Positions 37,046 to 45,924 of a DNA stretch of 64,000 bases are shown in pieces. Below the pieces are notes generated by a model. That model saw only the letters and a program-made list of their open reading frames with translations, was not told where the DNA came from and did no database searches. The DNA comes from Flavobacterium limi (GTDB taxonomy: Bacteria; Bacteroidota; Bacteroidia; Flavobacteriales; Flavobacteriaceae): assembly GCF_010645075.1 (NCBI RefSeq), contig NZ_JAADZV010000008.1, positions 62,001-126,000 on the forward strand, in the 5' to 3' direction. The position numbers and the translations under genes are program-made. Each line of letters opens with the position of its first letter. Position 1 is the first letter of the stretch.

Positions 37046-37888
37046 ATGAAAAAACTACTTATTGCATTGGCCATTGTTTTGGCACCTATTGTTGCAGAAG
37101 CACAAATAAGAACACCACAGGCTAGTCCAAAAGCGTATATCAAACAAACCGTTGGATTAACAGATGTAGAAGTTACCTATTCAAGACCAGGAGCCAGAGG
37201 CAGAGCGGTTTTTGGTAATCTGGTTCCGTTTGGAAAGTTATGGAGAACAGGAGCTAATGAAAACACAATAATCAATTTTGGAGATGACGTTGTTATTGAT
37301 GGTAAAACATTAAAAAAAGGAAAATATGCCATTTATACAATTCCCAAAATAGAAAGCTGGGAAGTGATTTTTTATCTTTCTACAGACAACTGGGGATTAC
37401 CGGAAAACTGGAGTGATGCATACGTGGCTTTGAGAACAACTGTAAAGGAAGATGCATTACCAACACCGGTTGAAACCTTTACTATAGGTATTAATAATCT
37501 GGATCAAAACTCTGGTTATTTAGAAATGGCCTGGGAAAACTCTCATATCGCTTTGAAATTTGAAGTTCCTACTGCCAAATTAGCTACAGCTAGTATTCAA
37601 AAAACTTTGGCTGGTCCAACATGGAATGATTATTATGCTGCGGCTCAATATTTATTTCAGTCAAATGGCAATATAATGCTTGCTAGAGATTATGTGGACA
37701 AAGCATTAGAACTGAGTTCAGAAAAACCTTTTTATGTTACCAGATTAAAATCCTTAATTCAGGCTAAACAAGGTGATAAGGCAGGGGCTGTAGAAACTGC
37801 TAAAATTTCTTTAACAGCTGCAGAAGCTGCTAATAATCAGGATTACGTAAAAATGAACAAGGATAGTATTTCAGAATGGAGTAGATAA
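37046..37888 (+). CDS. DUF2911 domain protein, exported
   Basis: 280 residues. Signal peptide 1-19 (IVAEAQ). The DUF2911 core is clear: PKAYIKQTVGLTDVEVTYSRP, ARGRAVFGNLVPFGKLWRTG and FGDDVVIDGKTLKKGKYAIY. A helical C-terminal part (about 195-280) resembles TPR-like repeats. Role unknown; periplasmic. Followed by a strong terminator. Confidence 0.9.
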   Translation: MKKLLIALAIVLAPIVAEAQIRTPQASPKAYIKQTVGLTDVEVTYSRPGARGRAVFGNLVPFGKLWRTGANENTIINFGDDVVIDGKTLKKGKYAIYTIPKIESWEVIFYLSTDNWGLPENWSDAYVALRTTVKEDALPTPVETFTIGINNLDQNSGYLEMAWENSHIALKFEVPTAKLATASIQKTLAGPTWNDYYAAAQYLFQSNGNIMLARDYVDKALELSSEKPFYVTRLKSLIQAKQGDKAGAVETAKISLTAAEAANNQDYVKMNKDSISEWSR

Positions 37889-37910
37889 TCGGTATTCTTT
37901 TTATAAAACT

Positions 37911-37946
37911 AAAACCCATTTTGAAATGTTTCAAAATGGGTTTTTT
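37911..37946. terminator. bidirectional hairpin terminator
   Basis: Perfect 14-base stem AAAACCCATTTTGA / TCAAAATGGGTTTT, six-base loop, then T's; placed between DUF2911 and the convergent epimerase gene. Confidence 0.88.
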
Positions 37947-37954
37947 ATTGTTGC

Positions 37955-38809
37955 TTATTGAAAGACTTCTATGTCAAATAAAGTGTTGAAAGTTTGACTT
38001 GCTTCCAGAATCAGTATTCCTTCTTTTTTAAATAGATCTCCTGATTTTTCTAATGTGTCAGAATAACCAAACCAGGGCTCAATACATATAAAAGGAGCAT
38101 TTTCCTTAGTCCAGATTCCTAAATTCGGAAAATCTTTATAATCAACTTTAATATAAGGCTTTGAATTTTCGAGTATAGTTAAATAATTTGATTCAAGTGT
38201 TTTAAAAACCAAAGCATCATTTTCAAATAATTTGTAATTTAATGAAACCGAATTATTGGAAGTTTCTAAAATTTTCGTTGTATTGGAAATTAAGCCATCT
38301 TCAAGAAGTGAATATTCCGGTTTCTCCTCTTTTTCAAATTCAATACTGTATTCTGAAAAATCTTTTGGTAATGCAAAGGCCGGATGAGCACCAATTGAAA
38401 ATGGTAATTTAGTTTCTCCTTTATTTATTACTTTATAACCGATGCGTAATTTGTTTTCTTCAAGTTTATAAATAATCTGCAATTCGAATTTAAAGGGATA
38501 TTTTTCAAGAGTTTCATTATTGTATAATAAAGAAAATATTGCAGACGATTCTGTTTTTTCAATTAATTGAAATTCCATATCACGGGCAAAACCATGTCTG
38601 GAGAGATTATATTCTTTTTTTTCAAATGTATAGCTTTCATTTTTTAAACTTCCCACAATAGGGAAAAGAACAGGAGAGTGCTTTGACCAGTAATCTGGAT
38701 TACCGTTCCATATATAATCCTTATTTTGGTTGTCAACTAAAGAAAATAATTCAGCTCCATGATGTTTGATTGAAGCTTTTAATGTGGAATTTGATATGGT
38801 TGTATTCAA
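37955..38809 (-). CDS. aldose 1-epimerase family protein (LacX/YeaD-like)
   Basis: 284 residues. Opening KASIKHHGAELFSLVDNQN, WNGNPDYWSKHSPVLFP and GAHPAF fit the galactose-mutarotase-like family of beta-sandwich enzymes. The catalytic His (GAHPAFAL) and a Glu in the C-terminal IEPWFGYSD region are present. Interconverts sugar anomers; substrate unknown. The start is TTG at 38807-38809, chosen because it gives the family-length N-terminus; no ATG lies nearby upstream. Confidence 0.85.
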   Translation of the reverse strand: MNTTISNSTLKASIKHHGAELFSLVDNQNKDYIWNGNPDYWSKHSPVLFPIVGSLKNESYTFEKKEYNLSRHGFARDMEFQLIEKTESSAIFSLLYNNETLEKYPFKFELQIIYKLEENKLRIGYKVINKGETKLPFSIGAHPAFALPKDFSEYSIEFEKEEKPEYSLLEDGLISNTTKILETSNNSVSLNYKLFENDALVFKTLESNYLTILENSKPYIKVDYKDFPNLGIWTKENAPFICIEPWFGYSDTLEKSGDLFKKEGILILEASQTFNTLFDIEVFQ

Positions 38810-38995
38810 AATAGTATTTTTAAGTGAGATAAAATCCTTTTTAATTGTAAATATAATTTTTATAAATTTTAATTTTTAGAAAATGGCTTAAATTATTTTT
38901 TTAATAATTTTTTGCTAAAATTAAATATAAGCTTTAAGTTTTCTCTGTAAATAGTATTTTTTTTCATTAATTTGCTACATAAACAGCTATAAAAT

Positions 38996-41263
38996 ATGAA
39001 AAGAAAGTTCGCTAAAGCCTTGTTGACAATGGCTTTGTTTGTAGGAATTTTTTCTGTTTCGGCACAACAAGTACCGGCAACAGCAGGAAATCCAGTTAAT
39101 AATTACAATTATCATGATGCTTTTGCACCACATTTTTACACAAAAAATGGAACTCCAACCCGTTCTGCAAGCGGACAGCCAGGCGTGGAATATTGGCAAA
39201 ACAGAGCAGATTATCAGATTACGGCAAAGTTAAATGCTACTACAAACGAACTAATTGGTACCGATGAAATTACATATACCAATAATAGTCCGGATAAATT
39301 GTCTTTCTTATGGCTAAATTTAGATCAGAATTTATTCAAAAATGACTCACGTGGAAATGCAGTAGTGCCTTTAACAGGAAGCCGTAATGGAGCTCAGGGA
39401 CAAATTTTTGACGGGGGAAATAAAATTAAATCGGTAAAAGTAATTTCCGGAGACAAGAAAAAAACTGAAACTGAAGCGAAATATGTAGTTACTGATACCA
39501 GAATGCAAATTTTTCTTCCACAGGAATTAGCCTCAAAAGGTGGCTCGGTAAAAATTAAAATTGAATTCTCATTTATTGCTCCTTTTGAAGGATCAGACAG
39601 AATGGGAGTATTGGAAACCAAAAACGGAAAAATATTCACAATGGCACAATGGTATCCGCGTATGTGCGTATATGATGATATCAGAGGTTGGAATACAGCA
39701 CCGTATCTCGGAGCATCTGAGTTTTATCTGGAATACGGTAATTTTGATGTAAAACTTACTGTGCCGGCAAATCATTATGTAGTGAGTTCCGGAGAATTAC
39801 TGAATGGTGCACAAGTATTATCTGCAGAGCAATTTAAACGTTACAAGGAAGCCGGACAAAGTGATAAAACAGTTACTATTCGTTCTGCTGAAGAAGTAAA
39901 TGCAGGAGCAAATACAAATGCAGCTGCTGAAAAAACATGGCATTACCAAATTAAAAATGCCCGTGATTTTTCATGGGCTTCATCTTCTGCATTTATTTTA
40001 GACGGGGCAAAAATAAACCTGCCTAGTGGTAAAAAATCTTTAGCATTGTCAGCTTATCCTGTTGAAAGTGCCGGAAATGGCGCATGGGGCCGTTCTACGG
40101 AATATGTCAAAGCATCGATTGAACATTATTCAAAACAATGGTTTGAATATCCTTATCCGGCAGCAACAAATGTTGCAGGAAATGAAGGCGGAATGGAGTA
40201 TCCAGGAATTGTATTCTGCAGCTGGGAATCGAAAGGTAAAGATTTGTGGGGGGTTACTGATCATGAATTTGGGCATATTTGGTTTCCAATGATTGTAGGT
40301 TCAAATGAGAGATTATTTGCCTGGATGGATGAAGGTTTTAATACTTTTATTAATTCATTAAGCACCACTGCATTTAACAATGGAGAGTATAAAGAACCAG
40401 CAACTGATTTACACGAAATGGCGGAACCCTTTACAAGACCGGATTTAGAAACGATAATGAGCTCTCCGGATAATATGAAAGAGGCAAATATTGGTATGTT
40501 GTGTTATTTTAAACCAAGTGCCGGTTTGATACTTTTAAGAGAGCAGGTTTTAGGAAAAGAACGTTTTGATACTGCCTTCAGGACTTACATTCAGCGATGG
40601 GCTTATAAACACCCGCAGCCAGATGACTTTTTCAGGTCAATGGAAAATGTAGCCGGTGAAGATTTAAGCTGGTTCTGGAGAAGCTGGTATGTAAATAACT
40701 GGAGGTTTGACCAGGGAATCAATTCAATTAAGTATGTTAAAAATAATCCTGCAAAAGGTGTTATTATTAACGTTGAAAATTTAGACAAAATGCCAATGCC
40801 CATTGTTTTGGATATAAAAACAAAAAGCGGTAAAGTAACAAGAGTTAATTTACCTGTAGAAATCTGGCAACGCAATAAGGACTGGTCTTTTAAACATAAT
40901 TCTACTGAAGAGATTGAAAGTATAACTTTGGATCCGGATCATGTTTTTCCTGATTACAATGAAAGCAATAATGTCTGGACAGCAGGTAAAGGCAAAGTTG
41001 AAAAAGATATTATCCTGGATGGTTACTTAGGGATTTATTCGACAAAAAATGCTCCTCTAAAAATTGAGTTAACGGAGAAAAACAGTATTCTTAATGTGGA
41101 AATCACAAACTTTCCAAAGTTTACAGTTGAACCGGTGGTTGGTGAAAAAGATACTTTTGTATCTAATGCAGCAGGTTTGAAGTTCAAATTTAACGAAGCA
41201 AAAACAGCGTTTGATATGACTGTTTTAGGAAATGGGCAGGTAATTCCATTTACTAAAAACTAA
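38996..41263 (+). CDS. M1 family zinc metallopeptidase, exported
   Basis: 755 residues. Signal peptide 1-23 (VSAQQ). The M1 signature is complete: GGMEYPG for the N-terminal binding site and HEFGH at 423-427 with E446 (WMDEGF), the gluzincin layout. An N-terminal beta saddle (about 60-290) precedes the catalytic domain. Cleaves N-terminal residues of peptides in the periplasm or outside. A strong terminator follows; upstream is a 186-base AT-rich divergent region. Confidence 0.93.
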   Translation: MKRKFAKALLTMALFVGIFSVSAQQVPATAGNPVNNYNYHDAFAPHFYTKNGTPTRSASGQPGVEYWQNRADYQITAKLNATTNELIGTDEITYTNNSPDKLSFLWLNLDQNLFKNDSRGNAVVPLTGSRNGAQGQIFDGGNKIKSVKVISGDKKKTETEAKYVVTDTRMQIFLPQELASKGGSVKIKIEFSFIAPFEGSDRMGVLETKNGKIFTMAQWYPRMCVYDDIRGWNTAPYLGASEFYLEYGNFDVKLTVPANHYVVSSGELLNGAQVLSAEQFKRYKEAGQSDKTVTIRSAEEVNAGANTNAAAEKTWHYQIKNARDFSWASSSAFILDGAKINLPSGKKSLALSAYPVESAGNGAWGRSTEYVKASIEHYSKQWFEYPYPAATNVAGNEGGMEYPGIVFCSWESKGKDLWGVTDHEFGHIWFPMIVGSNERLFAWMDEGFNTFINSLSTTAFNNGEYKEPATDLHEMAEPFTRPDLETIMSSPDNMKEANIGMLCYFKPSAGLILLREQVLGKERFDTAFRTYIQRWAYKHPQPDDFFRSMENVAGEDLSWFWRSWYVNNWRFDQGINSIKYVKNNPAKGVIINVENLDKMPMPIVLDIKTKSGKVTRVNLPVEIWQRNKDWSFKHNSTEEIESITLDPDHVFPDYNESNNVWTAGKGKVEKDIILDGYLGIYSTKNAPLKIELTEKNSILNVEITNFPKFTVEPVVGEKDTFVSNAAGLKFKFNEAKTAFDMTVLGNGQVIPFTKN

Positions 41264-41284
41264 AATAAAATTTTATAAATAATT

Positions 41285-41322
41285 AAGTCCGACAGGTTTA
41301 TGAAATCTGTCGGACTTTTTTT
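41285..41322 (+). terminator. hairpin terminator after M1 peptidase
   Basis: Perfect 11-base stem AAGTCCGACAG / CTGTCGGACTT with a T7 tail. The same CCGACAGG core occurs again in the arg operon at 45842-45874. Confidence 0.88.
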
Positions 41323-41396
41323 GTTTGTCAAAAACAACATTACATTAAAAAAATGTTAGATTTTTTAAAATTAGTTTTATAAATAAAAAAATAGTG

Positions 41397-41404
41397 TACT
41401 TTTG
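41397..41404 (+). promoter_or_regulatory. promoter of the arginine-proline cluster
   Basis: TACTTTTG matches TAnnTTTG, with TTAG at 41371-41374 as a weak -33. The expected start (near 41410) falls on the ATG of the short leader ORF, so that ORF would be leaderless or nearly so. Confidence 0.5.
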
Positions 41405-41409
41405 CACCA

Positions 41410-41496
41410 ATGAATAAAATAAGTTTACATATAACTTCTTTGTCACGGACAATCTCACCTGGTACTTCTCCCGAAGTACGGATGCTATCTATATAG
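41410..41496 (+). CDS. possible 28-residue leader peptide of the arg cluster
   Basis: An ATG frame of 28 codons with two Arg codons, both CGG, a rare choice in this AT-rich genome. A hairpin GTACTTC-TCCC-GAAGTAC (41462-41479) covers its second half. It lies 236 bases before the GNAT gene that opens the arginine cluster. Could act as an attenuator or an RNA switch; a chance ORF over a structured RNA is the alternative. Confidence 0.4.
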   Translation: MNKISLHITSLSRTISPGTSPEVRMLSI

Positions 41497-41559
41497 TATT
41501 CAAAGAGTTTTTCGTCGTGTATTTATTTATATTCATTTTCTATTTTGAAATCACATAAA

Positions 41560-41574
41560 TTGTCTGTCAGACAA
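41560..41574. promoter_or_regulatory. 15-base palindrome in the arg leader region
   Basis: TTGTCTG-T-CAGACAA, perfect seven-base arms around one base. It sits in the long untranslated stretch between the leader ORF and the GNAT gene, so it may be a regulator site or a tight RNA hairpin. Confidence 0.45.
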
Positions 41575-41732
41575 GCATATACCCAAAGAATTTATTTAAT
41601 TAAAACTGTTGTTAATCAAATTTTTGATTTTAAGGATAATGTTTCTGTTATGTCTGGTATTATCAGTTGGCTTTTTGGATTTCAATTTAATCAATACGTT
41701 TTAATATTTAACGCTAAACTTCAATTATTGAA

Positions 41733-42371
41733 ATGAAGATCTCTATTGTTGTAACTCAGGAAGAACACTTCAAATTCGCACAGGAAATTTGCGATACGAT
41801 AGAATCATCGGCCTTATTAAGAGGTACCGGTATTGCTAAAAGGACTCCTGAGTACATTCAGAAAAAAATGTCTAATGGCGATGCAATGATTGCTTTGGCA
41901 GATGGAAAATTTGCAGGTTTTTGTTATATCGAAAGTTGGGAGCATGGGAAATTTGTGGCTCATTCGGGTTTGATTGTGCATCCGGATTACAGAAACTTAG
42001 GCCTGGCTAAAAAGATAAAATCAAAAGTTTTTGATTATTCTTTAAAAAAATATCCTGAGGCAAAAATATTTGGTATCACGACTGGTCTGGCTGTAATGAA
42101 AATCAATTCTGAGTTAGGGTATAAACCTGTGCCTTTCTCAGAGCTAACAACTGATCCTAGTTTTTGGGCTGGCTGTAAAACCTGTACTAATTTCCCGATT
42201 TTACAGAGCAAAGAAAACAAAATGTGTCTTTGTACAGGAATGTTGTACGATCCAAAAGACAAGCCAAAAGATCCTCCAAGACATCCTTTTAACGAAGCTG
42301 TTTTAAGCAGACTAAAAAAAATCAAGCAGGCTTTATTTTTAAATAAATTTTTGTCTGTTTTATTTAGCTAA
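41733..42371 (+). CDS. GNAT-family N-acyltransferase of the arginine cluster
   Basis: 212 residues. The GNAT core holds the acyl-CoA loop VHPDYRNLGLAKKIK near 82-96. Beyond it a cysteine cluster C148-x2-C151 and C165-x-C167 suggests a bound metal. It opens the arginine operon, so it is probably the N-acylglutamate synthase that starts the pathway from glutamate; a classic ArgA or ArgJ is absent here. Whether it uses acetyl- or succinyl-CoA is not visible. argG follows 64 bases on. Confidence 0.85.
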   Translation: MKISIVVTQEEHFKFAQEICDTIESSALLRGTGIAKRTPEYIQKKMSNGDAMIALADGKFAGFCYIESWEHGKFVAHSGLIVHPDYRNLGLAKKIKSKVFDYSLKKYPEAKIFGITTGLAVMKINSELGYKPVPFSELTTDPSFWAGCKTCTNFPILQSKENKMCLCTGMLYDPKDKPKDPPRHPFNEAVLSRLKKIKQALFLNKFLSVLFS

Positions 42372-42435
42372 ACAATTAATTAAAAAAGAAATATCAAACT
42401 GCTACATACGAAAGTATTAGCCTAAATTATAAAAA

Positions 42436-43629
42436 ATGAAAAAAGTAGTATTAGCTTATAGCGGAGGATTAGATACCTCGTATTGTTTGAAATATTTAAA
42501 AAATGAAAAAGGATACGAAGTTCACACTGTTCTTGTTGACACAGGAGGATTCGACGCAGAAGAATTATCAGCAATTGAAAAAAGGGCTTACGAGTTAGGA
42601 AGTGCACAACACGCAAATTTGACTATCGTAGACAAATATTATGATAAAGCTATAAAATATTTGATTTTCGGAAACGTATTAAAAAACAATACTTACCCAT
42701 TATCAGTAAGTGCAGAGCGTGTTTTCCAGGCAATTGAAGCTATAAAATATGCTAAAAAAGTAGGAGCAAGCGCAATCGCACACGGAAGTACAGGTGCAGG
42801 AAATGACCAAATTCGTTTCGATTTAATTTTCCAGACTATCGCTCCGGAAATCGAAATCATTACACCAATTAGAGATTTAAAACTTTCTAGACAAGAAGAA
42901 GTAGAATACCTTCAAAAAAATGGAGTAAGCTATTCTTGGGAAAAAGCGCAATATTCTATCAATAAAGGTCTTTGGGGAACAAGCGTTGGAGGAAAGGAAA
43001 CTTTAACTTCTGCAAAACCATTACCGGGTGAAGCTTATCCTTCACAATTGCAAAAAGAAGGTGAAGAAAAAGTTACACTCCATTTTGAGCAAGGAGAATT
43101 AGTTGGTTTAAACGGAAAAACAGACAAACCTTCAAACAATATTGTAGCGCTTGAAAAATTGGCAAACGCTTACGCAATTGGAAGAGATATTCACGTTGGG
43201 GATACGATTATCGGAATTAAAGGAAGAGTTGGTTTTGAAGCCGCTGCACCATTAATTATCATTAAAGCGCACCATTTATTAGAGAAACATACTTTAGGAA
43301 AATGGCAGCAATACTGGAAAGAACAATTAGGAAACTGGTACGGAATGTTGTTTCACGAAGGTCAGTTTTTGGATCCAGTAATGAGAAATATTGAGACTTT
43401 CCTTCAGGATACTCAAAAAACTGTAAATGGAACAGTAACTGTTTCGCTTAAACCATATCATTTCTCACTTGACGGAATCGAATCTGAAAATGATTTGATG
43501 AATACTGGTTTCGGTCAGTATGGCGAAATGAACAATGCCTGGACATCTGAAGATGCAAAAGGATTTATTAAGATTTTAGGAAATGCTCAGAATATTTTCT
43601 CATCTGTAAACAAATTAGATCATGATTAA
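42436..43629 (+). CDS. argG: argininosuccinate synthase
   Basis: 397 residues. Joins citrulline and aspartate with ATP. The N-type ATP pyrophosphatase motif SGGLDTS is at 9-15; GSTGAGNDQIRF binds substrate. Length normal. Overlaps argC by eight bases, so translation is likely coupled. Confidence 0.96.
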   Translation: MKKVVLAYSGGLDTSYCLKYLKNEKGYEVHTVLVDTGGFDAEELSAIEKRAYELGSAQHANLTIVDKYYDKAIKYLIFGNVLKNNTYPLSVSAERVFQAIEAIKYAKKVGASAIAHGSTGAGNDQIRFDLIFQTIAPEIEIITPIRDLKLSRQEEVEYLQKNGVSYSWEKAQYSINKGLWGTSVGGKETLTSAKPLPGEAYPSQLQKEGEEKVTLHFEQGELVGLNGKTDKPSNNIVALEKLANAYAIGRDIHVGDTIIGIKGRVGFEAAAPLIIIKAHHLLEKHTLGKWQQYWKEQLGNWYGMLFHEGQFLDPVMRNIETFLQDTQKTVNGTVTVSLKPYHFSLDGIESENDLMNTGFGQYGEMNNAWTSEDAKGFIKILGNAQNIFSSVNKLDHD

Positions 43630-44599
43630 TATCGGAATTATTGGTGGTTCGGGCTACACGGCTGGTGAACTTATCAGAATATTAATGTTTCACCCAAATG
43701 TTAACATTGATTTTGTTTACAGTACAACAAACGCCGGAAAACCACTCTCTGTGGCTCACCATGATTTGATGGGGGATATTGAGATGAATTTTACGGATAA
43801 AATCAATCCTGATGTGAATGTTGTTTTCTTGTGTTTAGGTCACGGAAAATCAATTTCATTTTTGAAAGAAAATCAGTTTGCAAGTCATACTAAAATCATT
43901 GATTTAGGAAATGATTTCAGGCTGAATAAAGATGCACATTTCGAAGGAAAAGATTTCGTTTACGGGTTGCCTGAAATCAATAAGGCTGAAATTAAAAAAG
44001 CAGATTATATTGCAAATCCAGGTTGTTTTGCAACAGCTATTCAGTTGGCTTTATTGCCTTTAGCAAAACACAATTTGTTGAATAATGATGTTCATATCAA
44101 CGCAACAACAGGAAGTACAGGAGCAGGAGTAAGCCTTTCAGAAACTTCTCATTTCAGCTGGAGAAATAATAATTTCTCGCATTACAAAGCTTTCGAACAC
44201 CAGCATTTGGGAGAAATTTCAGAAAGCCTGGTGCAGTTACAGGATGATTTTGACAGCGAATTACTTTTTATTCCAAACAGAGGAGATTTTCCAAGAGGAA
44301 TTTTTGCAACGCTTTATACATTATGCGATGATAGTTTGGATCAATTAGTTGAAAAATACCAAGAGTTCTATAAAAATGAACCTTTTGTAACCGTTACAAC
44401 AACTAACATCAACATGAAACAAGTGGTTCAAACGAACAAATGTATCATTAGTTTATTGAAAAAAGGAAACCGGGTTCTCATAACATCAATTATAGATAAC
44501 TTAACCAAAGGTGCTTCAGGGCAAGCGATTCAGAATATGAATTTAATGTTCGGATTAGAAGAGACCACAGGTTTACATTTGAAACCAAGCGGATTTTAA
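43622..44599 (+). CDS. argC: N-acetyl-gamma-glutamyl-phosphate reductase
   Basis: 325 residues. NADP-binding GIIGGSGYTAGEL at the start and catalytic C135 in NPGCFATA. Reduces the acylglutamyl phosphate to the semialdehyde. Overlaps argG by eight bases; in this cluster the acyl group may be succinyl rather than acetyl. Confidence 0.96.
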   Translation: MINIGIIGGSGYTAGELIRILMFHPNVNIDFVYSTTNAGKPLSVAHHDLMGDIEMNFTDKINPDVNVVFLCLGHGKSISFLKENQFASHTKIIDLGNDFRLNKDAHFEGKDFVYGLPEINKAEIKKADYIANPGCFATAIQLALLPLAKHNLLNNDVHINATTGSTGAGVSLSETSHFSWRNNNFSHYKAFEHQHLGEISESLVQLQDDFDSELLFIPNRGDFPRGIFATLYTLCDDSLDQLVEKYQEFYKNEPFVTVTTTNINMKQVVQTNKCIISLLKKGNRVLITSIIDNLTKGASGQAIQNMNLMFGLEETTGLHLKPSGF

Positions 44600-44689
44600 A
44601 ATTGTAAAATGTTGGAAGTGAGATGTAAAATGTATATCTCTTTGCGTATCAATATCTAACTTTTTACAAATAACATTTAACATAAAAAA

Positions 44690-45829
44690 ATGAACTTATT
44701 CAACGTTTACCCATTATACGACATTACTCCGGTAAAAGCAATTGATTGTACAATCATAGACGATAAAGGAGTAGAATATTTAGATTTATACAGCGGACAT
44801 GGCGTAATTTCCATCGGACATACACAGCCGGATTATGTGGCTAAATTGAAAAACCAAATTGACAACTTAGGATTTTATTCTAATGCGATTCAGAATCCTT
44901 TGCAGGTTGAATTGGCACAAAAATTAGGAAAACTTTCAGGATTAGAAGATTATGAATTGTTTTTATGCAGTTCCGGAGCTGAAGCGAATGAAAATGCTTT
45001 AAAATTAGCTTCTTTCCATAACGGAAAATCCAGAGTTGTAGCTTTTCATAATTCTTTTCACGGAAGAACTTCTGCAGCCGTTGCGGTTACAGACAATAAA
45101 AAAATCGTTGCGCCAATTAATGCACAACAAGAAGTAACATTTTTACCTTTAAACCAAATTGAATTGGTTGAAGCTGAATTAGCAAAAGGTGATGTTACAG
45201 CAGTAATTATTGAAGGAATTCAGGGAGTTGGTGGTTTAGATCAGGGAACAACGGAATTTTTTCAGGCTTTAGAAAAAGCATGTAAAAAACACGATGTCAT
45301 TTTAATTTTAGACGAAGTACAGTCAGGATACGGAAGAAGCGGGAAATTTTTCGCTTTCCAACACCACGCAATCAACGCTGATATTATTTCAGTTGCAAAA
45401 GGAATGGGGAATGGTTTCCCTGTTGGAGCAATTTTGATTTCTCCAAAATTTGAAGCGAGTTTCGGATTATTAGGAACTACTTTCGGTGGAAGTCACTTGT
45501 CTTGCGCAGCAGGAATTGCAGTTTTAGATGTAATTGAAAAGCTTGATTTACAAAAGAATGTAAACGAAGTGTATGCATATTTCTTAGAAAAAATAAAAGA
45601 AGTTGAAGGGATCAAACAAGTAAAAGGAAAAGGCTTGATGCTTGGAGTGGAGTTTGATTTTGATGTTGCGGCTTTAAGAAAGAAATTAATTATCGAAAAA
45701 CACATTTTTACAGGAAGCGCAAACAATAAAAATTTATTGAGAATTTTACCGCCTTTAACTGTGAAAAAAGGAGATATTGACACTTTTGTTGTCGCTTTAA
45801 AAGAAAGTTTAGAAGAATTAAAAAACTAA
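44690..45829 (+). CDS. argD: acetylornithine/succinylornithine aminotransferase
   Basis: 379 residues, class III PLP-dependent aminotransferase. Pyridoxal Lys is K237 in SVAKGMGNGFPVG; SSGAEANENALKLA and DEVQSGYGR are the cofactor and fold marks. Converts the acylglutamate semialdehyde to N-acyl-ornithine. A 90-base spacer follows argC. proC, which some relatives carry here, is not present. Confidence 0.94.
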   Translation: MNLFNVYPLYDITPVKAIDCTIIDDKGVEYLDLYSGHGVISIGHTQPDYVAKLKNQIDNLGFYSNAIQNPLQVELAQKLGKLSGLEDYELFLCSSGAEANENALKLASFHNGKSRVVAFHNSFHGRTSAAVAVTDNKKIVAPINAQQEVTFLPLNQIELVEAELAKGDVTAVIIEGIQGVGGLDQGTTEFFQALEKACKKHDVILILDEVQSGYGRSGKFFAFQHHAINADIISVAKGMGNGFPVGAILISPKFEASFGLLGTTFGGSHLSCAAGIAVLDVIEKLDLQKNVNEVYAYFLEKIKEVEGIKQVKGKGLMLGVEFDFDVAALRKKLIIEKHIFTGSANNKNLLRILPPLTVKKGDIDTFVVALKESLEELKN

Positions 45830-45841
45830 TTCTCAATAGAT

Positions 45842-45874
45842 AAACCCGACAGGTTTTCAAAGTTTGTCGGGTTT
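45842..45874 (+). repeat. hairpin in the argD-proA spacer
   Basis: Stem AAACCCGACA / TGTCGGGTTT with a 13-base loop and no T tail. It shares the CCGACAGGTTT core with the terminator at 41285. Inside the operon it may slow the polymerase or stabilise upstream mRNA. Confidence 0.7.
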
Positions 45875-45924
45875 AAATAAAGTTTCTGAAAAAGAAACAA
45901 CCAAAAAACAACCAACTATAAATT

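Noticed and set aside
41545..41736. 63-codon plus-strand frame in the arg leader
   Set aside because: It starts with TTG, overlaps the GNAT start by four bases, crosses the 15-base palindrome and has no protein-like features.
45842..45874. Terminator splitting the arg operon after argD
   Set aside because: The stem is good but no T tract follows, so I list it as a hairpin rather than a terminator.
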